The translations under genes and the position numbers were made by a program. Below the pieces are notes generated by a model. That model saw only the letters and a program-made list of their open reading frames with translations. It ran no database searches and had not been told where the DNA came from. Positions 16,097-24,332 of a stretch of DNA of 40,710 nucleotides are shown in pieces. Position 1 is the stretch's first letter. Every line of letters starts with the position of its first letter. Source of the stretch: Cytophagales bacterium (GTDB lineage: Bacteria; Bacteroidota; Bacteroidia; Cytophagales; UBA9547); contig JAAFIH010000035.1 of assembly GCA_013297755.1 (NCBI GenBank), forward strand, positions 1 to 40,710. The letters are read 5' to 3'.

Positions 16097-18799
16097 ATGA
16101 AAAAAATACTTCTAAGTATTTCAGCTTTGATGCTATCTATGGCTTCTTATGCTCAACCCTTTTTTACAGAAACAACTTACAAAGGTGCATTTGGTTCTAC
16201 AGATTGGACTTCTGGATGGTCTAATTTTAATCCACAGCAGGCTGATTATTCAGGTACAACTACCGAGATTATCAATGCTGATATTACATCAAATAAAACT
16301 ATTTCAGGTATTGTTTCTCTTGTAAACAAAGTATATGTTACAAATAATGCTGAATTAACGATTTTACCAGGTACAATTATCAAAGGAGATAAAACCACAA
16401 AATCAGCCTTAATTATAACAAGAGGATCTAAAATTCATGCAGTAGGAACAGTTAGTCAGCCAATCGTATTTACCTCAGCATTTAACGCTGGTAATCGTGG
16501 TGTAGGTGATTGGGGTGGTCTGGTAATTTTAGGTAGTGCACCCAACAATGTACCAGCTACAACAACTGTAGGAGCAAATGGTTTTCCTGTAATAGAAGGT
16601 GGCTTCGATGCAACTAAAGCAAACTATGGTGGAAACAATCCTAGTGATAATTCTGGAGAATTAAAATATGTTCGCATAGAATTTGGCGGAGTAGTTTTCT
16701 CTTCTAATGATGAAATAAATGGTTTAACAATGGGTTCGGTTGGTAGTGCAACAGGTATAGATTATGTACAAGTTTCTTATGCCAACGATGATGCTTTTGA
16801 ATGGTTTGGGGGAAATGTAAATTGCAAACATTTAATTTCATTTTCAAATATTGACGATGATTTAGATTGTGATTTTGGTTACCAAGGTAATATTCAATTT
16901 GCTTTAATTATTAGAGATGCTACACTAGCTGATCAAGCTGGCGATTCAAATGGTTTGGAACATGACAATAATGCTGCTGGAAACTCTGCAACACCTCAAA
17001 CTAAACCAATATTTTCTAATGTTACAGCTATTGGTCCATACAAAGGATCTACTTCAAATACTATTGATGCTAAGTTTAATCTTGGGCTACGTCTAAGAAG
17101 AAATACTGGTTCTAGCATCATGAACTCTATTTTTACTGATTTTAAAACGGGTTTAAGATTAGAAGGTACCAATACTCAAGCCAACTATATAACAAATAAT
17201 ACTGCTAAATTTGAAAACAATATCTTTGCAGGTAATGGCACAGATTTCTTTTCAAATTCTATTGATGGTGTTTTTTTTCAAACTGCTGCTTACAATAACA
17301 CTTCTCTTGGTTCAACAATGGATGCAGCAAATATTTATTCAAATCCTTATACTTTACCAAATCCATCTTTTGCACTAGTTGCAAACAGCCCAGCTGAGTC
17401 AGGTGCTAGTTTTGCAAGTTCTATTTTTGCAGGCAAATTAATACCTATTGCACTTGTTAGTTCTACAATCACTGGTGCTAACTCAGTTACTATTGGTGGT
17501 AGTTCAACTTATATGGTTTCTGGTTACAGTCCTGCAAATGCTACAACAATTGTTTCAACAATGTGGTATTCAAGTAATACTTTAGTAGCAACCATAGATG
17601 GTGTTTCGGGTGTTTTAACTCCTTTATCTGTAGGAACAACAAATGTATATGCCGAACATAATAATCCAGCAAACACATCAATTACAAGTAATATAATTAA
17701 TGTAACTGTTGTTTCGCCAATAGTTTCTTTAATTAGTGCTACAATTAATGGTTTTTCTTCAGCTTTAGTAAATGGTACTGTTCAATTTAATGTTTCTGGA
17801 TATACACCTTCAAACGCTACTTTACCAGTTTCTACAATTTGGTATTCAAGTAATCCTTCTGTTGCTACAATAAATTCAATTACAGGTTTGCTTACTGCAG
17901 TTTCTATAGGAACTACAAATGTTTTTGCAAAACATTACAATCCAGGGGTTGGTACAATTACAAGTACAGTTATTGTTTTGAATGTTGTTACCAACATAAC
18001 AGCTTTGACTAGTGCTACCATTTCAGGTATAACTTCTCTTACTACCGGTGGTACTACAACCTATATGGTCAACGGTTATAGTCCTGCAAATGCAACAACA
18101 GTAGTATCTACGATGTGGTATTCAAGTAATAAAAATGTAGCTACTATAGATGGTGTTTCTGGGGTATTAACACCACTTACAAATGGTACAACTGATGTAT
18201 TTGCTATTCATAATAATCCTGCAAATAGTACAATTTCAAGTAATATCATTAGTGTTTCAGTCATTATGCCAATTATCACTTTAACAAGTTCTACAATAAC
18301 AGGTGCTTCATCACTTACTTTAGGTGGTACTACAACATATATGGTTTCTGGTTATAGTCCTTCAAATGCTACTTTGCCGGTTTCTACAATTTGGTATTCA
18401 AGTAATCCAGCAGTAGCTACTATAAATTCTGTTACAGGTGTGCTTACAGCTATCTCTTTGGGTACAACAAATGTAACTGCTAAACATTTTAATCCAGCTA
18501 ATGTTACAATTACAAGCAATACTATTGTTGTTAATGTTGTAACATCTTTAACAGGATTTTCTTCTGATTTTAATAGTTCAAATCTAGAATTTTCTATATC
18601 TCCCAACCCAACTTCAGATGTGTTTTCAATTTATTCTAGTGCAAGTGTTATCTTAGTAAACGTATTTAATACTACTGGTTCATTGATAGCTACCTCAGAA
18701 ACTTCAAATGTATCTTTGGCTAATGCTCCATCTGGATTATATATAGTAGAAGTTAAAACATCAATGGGTGTTAAACGTAAAACTATTGTTAAATATTAA
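16097..18799 (+). CDS. T9SS-exported surface protein with beta-helix-like domain and four Ig-like repeats
   Basis: 900 residues. A signal peptide (about 1-19, ending MASYAQ) is followed by a large domain (about 60-440) with VGDWGGLVILG, LKYVRIEFGG and YANDDAFEWFGG, a pattern common in Bacteroidota secreted proteins often listed only as T9SS sorting-domain proteins and probably a parallel beta-helix. Four 92-residue Big_2/Ig-like repeats occupy 450-817. The tail (FSISPNPTSDVF to KTIVKY) is a type A T9SS sorting signal, so it is likely attached to the cell surface or released. It follows a TonB-dependent receptor and shares its upstream tandem sites, hinting that it captures ligand for that receptor. 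A terminator follows at 18863. Confidence 0.88.
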   Translation: MKKILLSISALMLSMASYAQPFFTETTYKGAFGSTDWTSGWSNFNPQQADYSGTTTEIINADITSNKTISGIVSLVNKVYVTNNAELTILPGTIIKGDKTTKSALIITRGSKIHAVGTVSQPIVFTSAFNAGNRGVGDWGGLVILGSAPNNVPATTTVGANGFPVIEGGFDATKANYGGNNPSDNSGELKYVRIEFGGVVFSSNDEINGLTMGSVGSATGIDYVQVSYANDDAFEWFGGNVNCKHLISFSNIDDDLDCDFGYQGNIQFALIIRDATLADQAGDSNGLEHDNNAAGNSATPQTKPIFSNVTAIGPYKGSTSNTIDAKFNLGLRLRRNTGSSIMNSIFTDFKTGLRLEGTNTQANYITNNTAKFENNIFAGNGTDFFSNSIDGVFFQTAAYNNTSLGSTMDAANIYSNPYTLPNPSFALVANSPAESGASFASSIFAGKLIPIALVSSTITGANSVTIGGSSTYMVSGYSPANATTIVSTMWYSSNTLVATIDGVSGVLTPLSVGTTNVYAEHNNPANTSITSNIINVTVVSPIVSLISATINGFSSALVNGTVQFNVSGYTPSNATLPVSTIWYSSNPSVATINSITGLLTAVSIGTTNVFAKHYNPGVGTITSTVIVLNVVTNITALTSATISGITSLTTGGTTTYMVNGYSPANATTVVSTMWYSSNKNVATIDGVSGVLTPLTNGTTDVFAIHNNPANSTISSNIISVSVIMPIITLTSSTITGASSLTLGGTTTYMVSGYSPSNATLPVSTIWYSSNPAVATINSVTGVLTAISLGTTNVTAKHFNPANVTITSNTIVVNVVTSLTGFSSDFNSSNLEFSISPNPTSDVFSIYSSASVILVNVFNTTGSLIATSETSNVSLANAPSGLYIVEVKTSMGVKRKTIVKY
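17444..18547 (+). repeat. Four tandem 276-bp repeats encoding 92-residue Ig-like domains
   Basis: Units begin near 17444, 17720, 17996 and 18272, with no length change between them. The 15-mer TGGTATTCAAGTAAT recurs at 17564, 17840, 18116 and 18392, exactly 276 bp apart. Units 1 and 3 resemble each other (STMWYSSN, ATIDGVSGVLTPL), as do units 2 and 4 (LPVSTIWYSSNP, ATINS), so the array probably arose by duplication of a two-unit block. Confidence 0.9.
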
Positions 18800-18862
18800 T
18801 TTTTTTTAAAAAATAATTCCTTTAAAAATAGAATTTAACATCTTTAAATCTTATTATTTCAG

Positions 18863-18893
18863 AAAAACCTCTTCATTTTGGAGAGGTTTTTTT
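18863..18893 (+). terminator. Rho-independent terminator of the T9SS protein gene
   Basis: AAAAACCTCT (18863-18872) pairs with AGAGGTTTTT (18882-18891) around a 9-nt loop, ending in seven T residues. It lies 63 bp after the stop codon. Confidence 0.85.
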
Positions 18894-18943
18894 ATTTGCA
18901 TTTTTTTTCTATTTCAAAAAAAATATTTATCATTTATATAATT

Positions 18944-18951
18944 TATATTTG
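18944..18951 (+). promoter_or_regulatory. -7 element upstream of the LysR-type regulator
   Basis: TATATTTG matches TAnnTTTG and lies 26 bp before the ATG. No clear TTTG at -33. Confidence 0.5.
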
Positions 18952-18977
18952 TAATATCTAATTATAAACTAGATTTT

Positions 18978-19904
18978 ATGAATTATACCCTCAATCAATT
19001 ACAGATTTTTTTGAAAGTAGCTCAGCTCCAAAGCATCACCAAAGCGGCCGATGATTTGCATCTAACCCAACCTGCTGTATCGATTCAACTCAAAAATTTA
19101 CAAGACCAGTTTGAAATACCTCTTACCGAAATTATAGGACGCAAACTATTTGTAACCGATTTTGGCAAAGAAATTGCCACAGCAGCCGAAAAAATACTCA
19201 ACGAAGTATATGCCATCAATTACAAAACACTCACACACAAAGGCCAACTGGCTGGTCGCCTAAAACTATCCATAGTATCTACTGGCAAATATGTGATGCC
19301 CCATTTTTTGGCCGATTTTATGAAACAAAACGATGGTATAGAGCTGCAAATGGATGTAACCAACAAAACCAAAGTCCTTGAAAGTTTAGAATCAAATCAA
19401 GTGGATATGTCGTTAGTTTCTGTATTGCCAGATAAACTACAAGTAGAATACGAAGAATTGTTGGCAAATAAACTCTACTTGGTGGGTAATAATCAAACAC
19501 TTTGGTCTGAAAAACTATATGAAAAATCAATTTTCAACAACTTACCATTGATTTATAGAGAAAATGGCTCTGGCACAAGAATAATTATGGAAAATTTTAT
19601 ACAAAACAACCAGCTGCCAGTACATAAAAAGCTAGAACTAACATCCAACGAGGCCGTAAAACAAGCAGTAATAGCAGGCTTGGGTTATAGCATTATGCCA
19701 TTGATAGGTATCAAAAATGAATTACAAAATGGAGATTTACAAATAATACCCGTCAAAAACTTTCCAATCAAATCAAATTGGTATTTGATTTGGCTAAAAA
19801 ATAAAAAGTTTTCACCTGTAGCTCAATCATTTATTTCTTACATAAAAAAAAATAAAGTTAATATTATTACCGAAAGATTCGATTGGTTTGAAAATTATAA
19901 GTAA
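18978..19904 (+). CDS. LysR-family transcriptional regulator
   Basis: 308 residues. The N-terminal winged helix-turn-helix is clear (NQLQIFLKVAQLQSITKAAD and LTQPAVSIQLKNL, residues 5-42), followed by a linker helix and a periplasmic-binding-like effector domain (about 90-300; GSGTRIIMENF, AGLGYSIMPLIGI). The effector half resembles the CysB/CbbR-type group, but the ligand is unknown. LysR regulators usually act on a divergent neighbour; here the upstream gene is codirectional and closed off by a terminator, so the target is not obvious. It stands alone with its own -7 box. Confidence 0.9.
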   Translation: MNYTLNQLQIFLKVAQLQSITKAADDLHLTQPAVSIQLKNLQDQFEIPLTEIIGRKLFVTDFGKEIATAAEKILNEVYAINYKTLTHKGQLAGRLKLSIVSTGKYVMPHFLADFMKQNDGIELQMDVTNKTKVLESLESNQVDMSLVSVLPDKLQVEYEELLANKLYLVGNNQTLWSEKLYEKSIFNNLPLIYRENGSGTRIIMENFIQNNQLPVHKKLELTSNEAVKQAVIAGLGYSIMPLIGIKNELQNGDLQIIPVKNFPIKSNWYLIWLKNKKFSPVAQSFISYIKKNKVNIITERFDWFENYK

Positions 19905-20037
19905 CAATAGTAATTGTCAATAAAACAAAACATTATTTTTGGAGCATGAAATGAATTATAAATTTTAAAATATTGATTTTTTTTGAATTTTTAAGCATTT
20001 TTATAGCATCAAAAATGTATATTTTAAATTAATTAAG

Positions 20038-20045
20038 TAGTTTTG
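20038..20045 (+). promoter_or_regulatory. -7 element upstream of the DUF349 gene
   Basis: TAGTTTTG matches TAnnTTTG, 20 bp before the GTG start at 20066. The short distance leaves a leader of only about 13 nt. Confidence 0.5.
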
Positions 20046-20065
20046 CAATCTATATATCAAAAAAA

Positions 20066-21832
20066 GTGGAAGAAATATCAACTCAAACAGCAGAAGAAAT
20101 TTTAATTGAACAGGCTTCAGATGATCAAGATTTTAGTAATTTCACTAAATCTGACTTTGAGGAGCTGGTAAAAAAAATGTCTAAATCTAATTTTACTGAA
20201 CAGTTTAGTGTTTTCAAAAAAGCAAAACCTTTTATAGACGATTTGCTAGAAAATGAAAAAAACAATGCTTTAGAAAAATTTTTGGCTGAGGGAGGTATAG
20301 TTGACGACTTTGAGTATCATGGAGTGGGCTTTTATGAACAATTTGAAAAACATTTCATAGCCGCAAAAAAACATGCTGCCCAAGAATTTAAAGATAATTT
20401 ACAAAAAAAAGAAACAAATTATACATCTAAACTTGCTATTATTCAGCAAATTAAAGACTTAATAGAAAAAGCATCTACTGGCAAAGGTGGATTTGAAAAA
20501 TTCAAATCTTTGCAAGAAGAATGGAAAGCTACAGGCCCTGTAGCTCACGACAAAGCACAAGAATTATGGTCCAATTATCATGCAGTTGTCAATCGATTTT
20601 ATGATCAAAGGCACATTGCTTTTGAAATTTTGGATTTAGATAGAAAACATAATTTACAAGGAAAATTACTTTTATGCACCAAAGTTGAAAAACTAGCCTC
20701 TGAAACCAATATCAAAAAAGCACTTCGAGAATTGGATATGTACCAAGAAGAGTTTAAACACATTGGACCTGTACCCAAAGAAAAACAAGATGAAATTTGG
20801 AACCGTTTTAAAGAAGCCATAGATAAAATATATGCCAATAAAAATCAATTTTTAGAATCTGAAAAAACAAAACAAGAAGAAAGTTTAACAAAAAAAACGG
20901 CTTTACTCGAAAAATTACAAATCCTAACCCAATTTCAATCAGATAAAATAGCTGACTGGACCGAAAAAACCAAAGAAGTTGAGGCATTTCAAGCAGAGTG
21001 GAAAAAATCAGGGCTCATCCATAAAGATAAAGTAAAAGAAATCAATACCATTTATTGGGATGGATTAAAATTGTTTTTCAACAATAAAAGAAATTTCTTT
21101 CAAAAATTAGATACTGAAAAGAAAAATAATTTAACAGCAAAAACAGCCATTACTGAAAAAATCGAATCCCTTTTGGTTTCTGAAAATATGGATGAAGCCA
21201 TAAAATCAGTGTTGGAGTTGCAAAAAGAATGGAAGTTGATTGGTCAGGTTCCTTTAAAGCAAAAAGATAAATCTTACGAAAAATTCAAACAAGCCTGTGA
21301 TGCTATTTTTGATAAAAAACGTGGTGTCATCAAACAAAATCAAGAAGTAGCAAAACAACAATTAAAAGAAAAATTTGATGTAGTTGAAACTACCAAAAAT
21401 TTAAGTTTTGAATCAATAGAAGATATTAAAACAGCAATTGCAAATTGGCATGCAGTACCAGAAAGTTCAGGTGCTGAGTACGCAAAACTTTATCATATTT
21501 TTGCAGAAACAATAAAAAATAAACTTTCTAAGTTGGCTCAAGTGCCTGATATTGAGAAAGATAAATTAATAATGCCTTTGCAAATTGCAGCTACTAAATT
21601 AAGCACTGATGGGCAAAAAGATTTGGCAGCTTGGGAACGAAAACTACGAAAAGAAGTAAACGAATCTGAAGATGTAATAGCCCAAATCAATAATAATCTA
21701 GCATTTTTTGCAAGAGCCAAAAATGCAGATACTATTAAAAAAGAATTTGATTTTAAAGTAATAGAAGAAACTAAAAAAATGAATGCTTTAAAATTAAAAC
21801 TTAAAATGCTTACAGATTTGTTGAAATCATAG
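20066..21832 (+). CDS. DUF349 repeat protein
   Basis: 588 residues, mostly charged helices. At least four DUF349 repeats are visible through the recurring W-K-x-x-G-x-V pattern: LQEEWKATGPVAHDK, YQEEFKHIGPVPKEK, FQAEWKKSGLIHKDK and LQKEWKLIGQVPLKQ. DUF349 proteins are cytosolic, coiled-coil-like and of uncertain function; they are widespread in Bacteroidota. The start is GTG: no in-frame ATG lies nearby and a -7 box sits 20 bp before it. It begins 160 bp after the LysR gene and is probably monocistronic. Confidence 0.85.
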   Translation: MEEISTQTAEEILIEQASDDQDFSNFTKSDFEELVKKMSKSNFTEQFSVFKKAKPFIDDLLENEKNNALEKFLAEGGIVDDFEYHGVGFYEQFEKHFIAAKKHAAQEFKDNLQKKETNYTSKLAIIQQIKDLIEKASTGKGGFEKFKSLQEEWKATGPVAHDKAQELWSNYHAVVNRFYDQRHIAFEILDLDRKHNLQGKLLLCTKVEKLASETNIKKALRELDMYQEEFKHIGPVPKEKQDEIWNRFKEAIDKIYANKNQFLESEKTKQEESLTKKTALLEKLQILTQFQSDKIADWTEKTKEVEAFQAEWKKSGLIHKDKVKEINTIYWDGLKLFFNNKRNFFQKLDTEKKNNLTAKTAITEKIESLLVSENMDEAIKSVLELQKEWKLIGQVPLKQKDKSYEKFKQACDAIFDKKRGVIKQNQEVAKQQLKEKFDVVETTKNLSFESIEDIKTAIANWHAVPESSGAEYAKLYHIFAETIKNKLSKLAQVPDIEKDKLIMPLQIAATKLSTDGQKDLAAWERKLRKEVNESEDVIAQINNNLAFFARAKNADTIKKEFDFKVIEETKKMNALKLKLKMLTDLLKS

Positions 21833-21847
21833 AGATTGATAAATTTT

Positions 21848-21882
21848 AAAGTAGCTTTTTTAGTAATAAATTAGCTATTTTT
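21848..21882 (+). terminator. Possible terminator of the DUF349 gene
   Basis: AAAGTAGCT (21848-21856) pairs with AGCTATTTT at 8 of 9 positions, with a 16-nt loop and a T-run. It lies 15 bp after the stop codon. The stem is weak. Confidence 0.35.
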
Positions 21883-21911
21883 AATATTATTTTAAATTTC
21901 ATTTTTTTTCA

Positions 21912-21919
21912 TACATTTG
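21912..21919 (+). promoter_or_regulatory. -7-like element before the truncated Rpn gene
   Basis: TACATTTG matches TAnnTTTG but ends only 4 bp before the ATG at 21924, so a transcript starting from it would be leaderless or would begin inside the gene. Confidence 0.35.
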
Positions 21920-21923
21920 TACT

Positions 21924-22217
21924 ATGAGATTTGTAGATGTAACCAATGATATAGCTTTTAGAAAAATTTTCGGAAACGAAAACAAGAAAACTACATTGAT
22001 ATCATTTCTCAATGCAGTGATAAAACTGCCCGAAAACAACAAAGTTGAATCAGTACAAATTTCAAATCCTTACCAATTACCAAAATTGGCTGGGGGCAAA
22101 TCAACGATTGTAGATGTAAAAGCCACCGACCAAGCAGGCAATACATTTATAGTAGAAATGCAAGTAACCGAGGCCGATTTTTTTCATAAATTGAAAAAAT
22201 ATAAATCTTTTTATTAA
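21924..22217 (+). pseudogene. Truncated Rpn-family PD-(D/E)XK nuclease/transposase
   Basis: 97 residues equal to the N-terminal third of Rpn (recombination-promoting nuclease, PDDEXK_2) proteins, which are usually near 300 residues. Visible are VTNDIAFRKIFGNEN at the start and the nuclease core IVDVKATDQAGNTFIVEMQV, with Asp and Glu-x-Gln of the D...(D/E)xK/Q motif. The frame then ends at KYKSFY plus TAA, just after the core. A full-length relative lies at 38429-39250. A MITE-like element begins 17 bp after the stop, which suggests this locus has been rearranged. It probably encodes no active enzyme. Confidence 0.75.
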
Positions 22218-22234
22218 AATTAGTAATCTTTAAA

Positions 22235-22325
22235 CATAGACGTTTACTTAAGAATCAGATTATCTTTCTCCTTTGGAGAAAGACTAAGATAGAGGCAATA
22301 AAAAATGCTTAAGTAAACGACATTT
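22235..22325. mobile_element. MITE-like element, copy 1 (91 bp)
   Basis: Same 91-bp length as copy 2 at 35290-35380 and nearly the same interior (GATAGAGGC analogue, CAATAAAAAATG, hairpin CTTTCTCC-TTT-GGAGAAAG). Terminal inverted repeats are CGTTTACTTAAG and CTTAAGTAAACG, with the outer six bases decayed on the left. The flanking 10-mers AATCTTTAAA (22225-22234) and AATATTTAGA (22326-22335) agree at 8 of 10, consistent with an old target-site duplication. It contains no ORF and would depend on a transposase encoded elsewhere. Confidence 0.75.
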
Positions 22326-22448
22326 AATATTTAGATTTAGATTTAAACTTGAACTTTAAATTTCTTTAAAATCAATTTTTAAATACCATGATAGCAATAA
22401 TTACTATATTGCTTTGTTCTTTTTTTTAATTAAAAATAAATATTTTTA

Positions 22449-23678
22449 ATGTCTAATCAACCAATTATTTTTCAAGATAAGTTTATAAAACAACTAGAGC
22501 TGGATGCACTTTTGGATTTATCCAACGCCATTAGTCGCCAACAAGACGAAAAATCGTTACTTAAAATTTATCTTTTTACCCTTATGGCCAACTTTAAAAT
22601 TGAACGCATGTTGATGTTTGAAAATACAAACAAAAAGTGGATTCAAATTTTAAAACATGGCTTAGAACACAACTATTCGCCCCATACCGAAGAGCTTACT
22701 CAAGTTTTAGAATCTCAATTTTCAATAGATTTTAAAGAAAATGAAATGCGAACTTTAAATGAAAAATTTGATTTTTCAATACCAATCATCAAAGATAATG
22801 AAATAGTAGTCTGTATTTTGATAGGTGGTCTTCATCGAATTTCTGTATCAAAAGAAACTATAAAGTTTATTCAAACCATATCAAACATACTTTTTGTAGC
22901 CATACTAAATGCCCGACTTAATCAAAAAAGAATTGAGCAAGAAGTAATGAATATGGAATTGTCTATGGCACGAAAACTGCAGCTGCAATTATTCCCTGAA
23001 AAATTACCTAATTCAGATTTTTTAAAAATTAATGCTACTTACTGCCCCCACCAATCTGTTGGTGGCGATTATTATGATTATATACCCATAGCCAATGGCG
23101 AATTTATGGTTTGTATAGCCGATGTTTCTGGCAAAGGTATTGTGGCTGCTTTTATCATGAGCAATGTGCAAGCTGCTTTGCGGGTTTTATCAAAGCAAGG
23201 TCTCAAAATGGAGCAGATAGTCGTAGAACTCAATGCTTTAGTTCACAAAAATACCAAAGGCGAAAAATTTGTAACTTTTTTTATCGCCAAATATATTCCA
23301 CGAAAAAATATGTTGGTTTACGTTAATTGTGGCCACAACCCACCTTTGTTGATGGCCGAAGACAAAAGTATTATTTCGCTCCAACAAGGCACTGTTATGT
23401 TGGGTGCTTTTGAGCATTTGCCTTTTATCAATACTGGAAAAGTTTATGGCATCAACAAATCTGTCTTATTTGCTTATACTGATGGCCTTACCGAAAGTGT
23501 AGAGCTTACTGATACTGATGTAGCTCTCAATAAAGTAAGCCAAATTATGAAAAGTGATGTCCCTTTCAATGATTTTCATAACGCAATCTTGTCTTCTTTG
23601 GCTATCGGACAACAAGCGGTAGACGATATTACACTTTTATCATGTTTTTATCAACTTACCAATGATTTGATTGATTAG
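22449..23678 (+). CDS. SpoIIE/RsbU-type PP2C serine phosphatase with N-terminal sensor domain
   Basis: 409 residues. Residues 1-160 look like a GAF-type sensor (FSIPIIKDNEIVVCILIGG), then a linker helix (MELSMARKLQLQLFPE) typical before RsbU/SpoIIE phosphatases, then the PP2C domain: GGDYYDY (205-211, metal Asp207), ADVSGKG (Asp225), NCGHNPP and AYTDGLTES (metal Asp345). Such proteins dephosphorylate anti-sigma-factor antagonists or similar STAS proteins. A STAS-like protein is encoded at 35986-36390, but no link is demonstrated. It is soluble, with no membrane segment. The upstream gap contains a MITE-like insertion. Confidence 0.9.
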   Translation: MSNQPIIFQDKFIKQLELDALLDLSNAISRQQDEKSLLKIYLFTLMANFKIERMLMFENTNKKWIQILKHGLEHNYSPHTEELTQVLESQFSIDFKENEMRTLNEKFDFSIPIIKDNEIVVCILIGGLHRISVSKETIKFIQTISNILFVAILNARLNQKRIEQEVMNMELSMARKLQLQLFPEKLPNSDFLKINATYCPHQSVGGDYYDYIPIANGEFMVCIADVSGKGIVAAFIMSNVQAALRVLSKQGLKMEQIVVELNALVHKNTKGEKFVTFFIAKYIPRKNMLVYVNCGHNPPLLMAEDKSIISLQQGTVMLGAFEHLPFINTGKVYGINKSVLFAYTDGLTESVELTDTDVALNKVSQIMKSDVPFNDFHNAILSSLAIGQQAVDDITLLSCFYQLTNDLID

Positions 23679-23700
23679 TAGTAAAACACTATTAAAAAAG

Positions 23701-24189
23701 TTATTTTTTTGCTTTTTCCACCCTTATACCAAACGATAAAATCTCATCCAAAGGGTCTTTTCGCATATATTGCTTTACTTTTAAACTATATTTTCCCGTT
23801 TTGGGAAAAGTTATATTTTGCAAAGCAAAAACCCTATTGGTATAAATCTGGCCAAAACCACTACCAAATGGAGCTCCAGTTTTGGCATCCATCAACTGCA
23901 TTTCATGCAAGTCTGTAGAAATTAATTTTTTATTACCATCAAATAAATAGTAAGTTACATATAAATTATAAAATGGATAGTTTAGCGAGTTTCTTACTAT
24001 ATATAAAACATTATATTTACTAGAAGTATCATTTATTTCAAAATTATAAACACAAACAGAGTCTTCGTACCAAAGATTATTTTTAAAATCTAAGTTTGTT
24101 TCATACACACGTGTAGAATCGCAGGCCATTATAAATAGACAAATAAATACTGCTAAAGCATAAAATAATTTTATTTTCAATATTTTCAA
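23701..24189 (-). CDS. gldH: Gliding motility lipoprotein GldH
   Basis: 162 residues matching GldH: LWYEDSVCVYNFEI, YPFYNLYVTYYLFD, ELQL-like MQLMDAKTGAPFG and the C-terminal GKYSLKVKQYMRKDPLDEIL. The N-terminus is a lipoprotein signal with lipobox LFIMAC (Cys at about residue 23), so it is membrane-anchored. GldH is needed for gliding and T9SS function in Flavobacterium, fitting porZ and the T9SS cargo in this window. No ATG is available before the lipobox; the start is TTG at 24189 or at 24180. It is convergent with the phosphatase gene. Confidence 0.9.
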   Translation of the reverse strand: MKILKIKLFYALAVFICLFIMACDSTRVYETNLDFKNNLWYEDSVCVYNFEINDTSSKYNVLYIVRNSLNYPFYNLYVTYYLFDGNKKLISTDLHEMQLMDAKTGAPFGSGFGQIYTNRVFALQNITFPKTGKYSLKVKQYMRKDPLDEILSFGIRVEKAKK

Positions 24190-24332
24190 TATTTTTAAAT
24201 GAATAAAATGTAATTTTTTTATATTTTTATTAATAATTATGATAATTTTAAGTATTTATATGAACTCAAAAAAACTAAATTTTGAAAATCATTTGAATAA
24301 AAAAATCTTTTAACCTATAATTATTAATAACT

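Noticed and set aside
17444-18547. Regularly spaced repeats that might suggest a CRISPR array or tandem satellite
   Set aside because: The repeats are 276 bp, in frame, and encode Ig-like domains; unit length is far from CRISPR repeat-spacer size.
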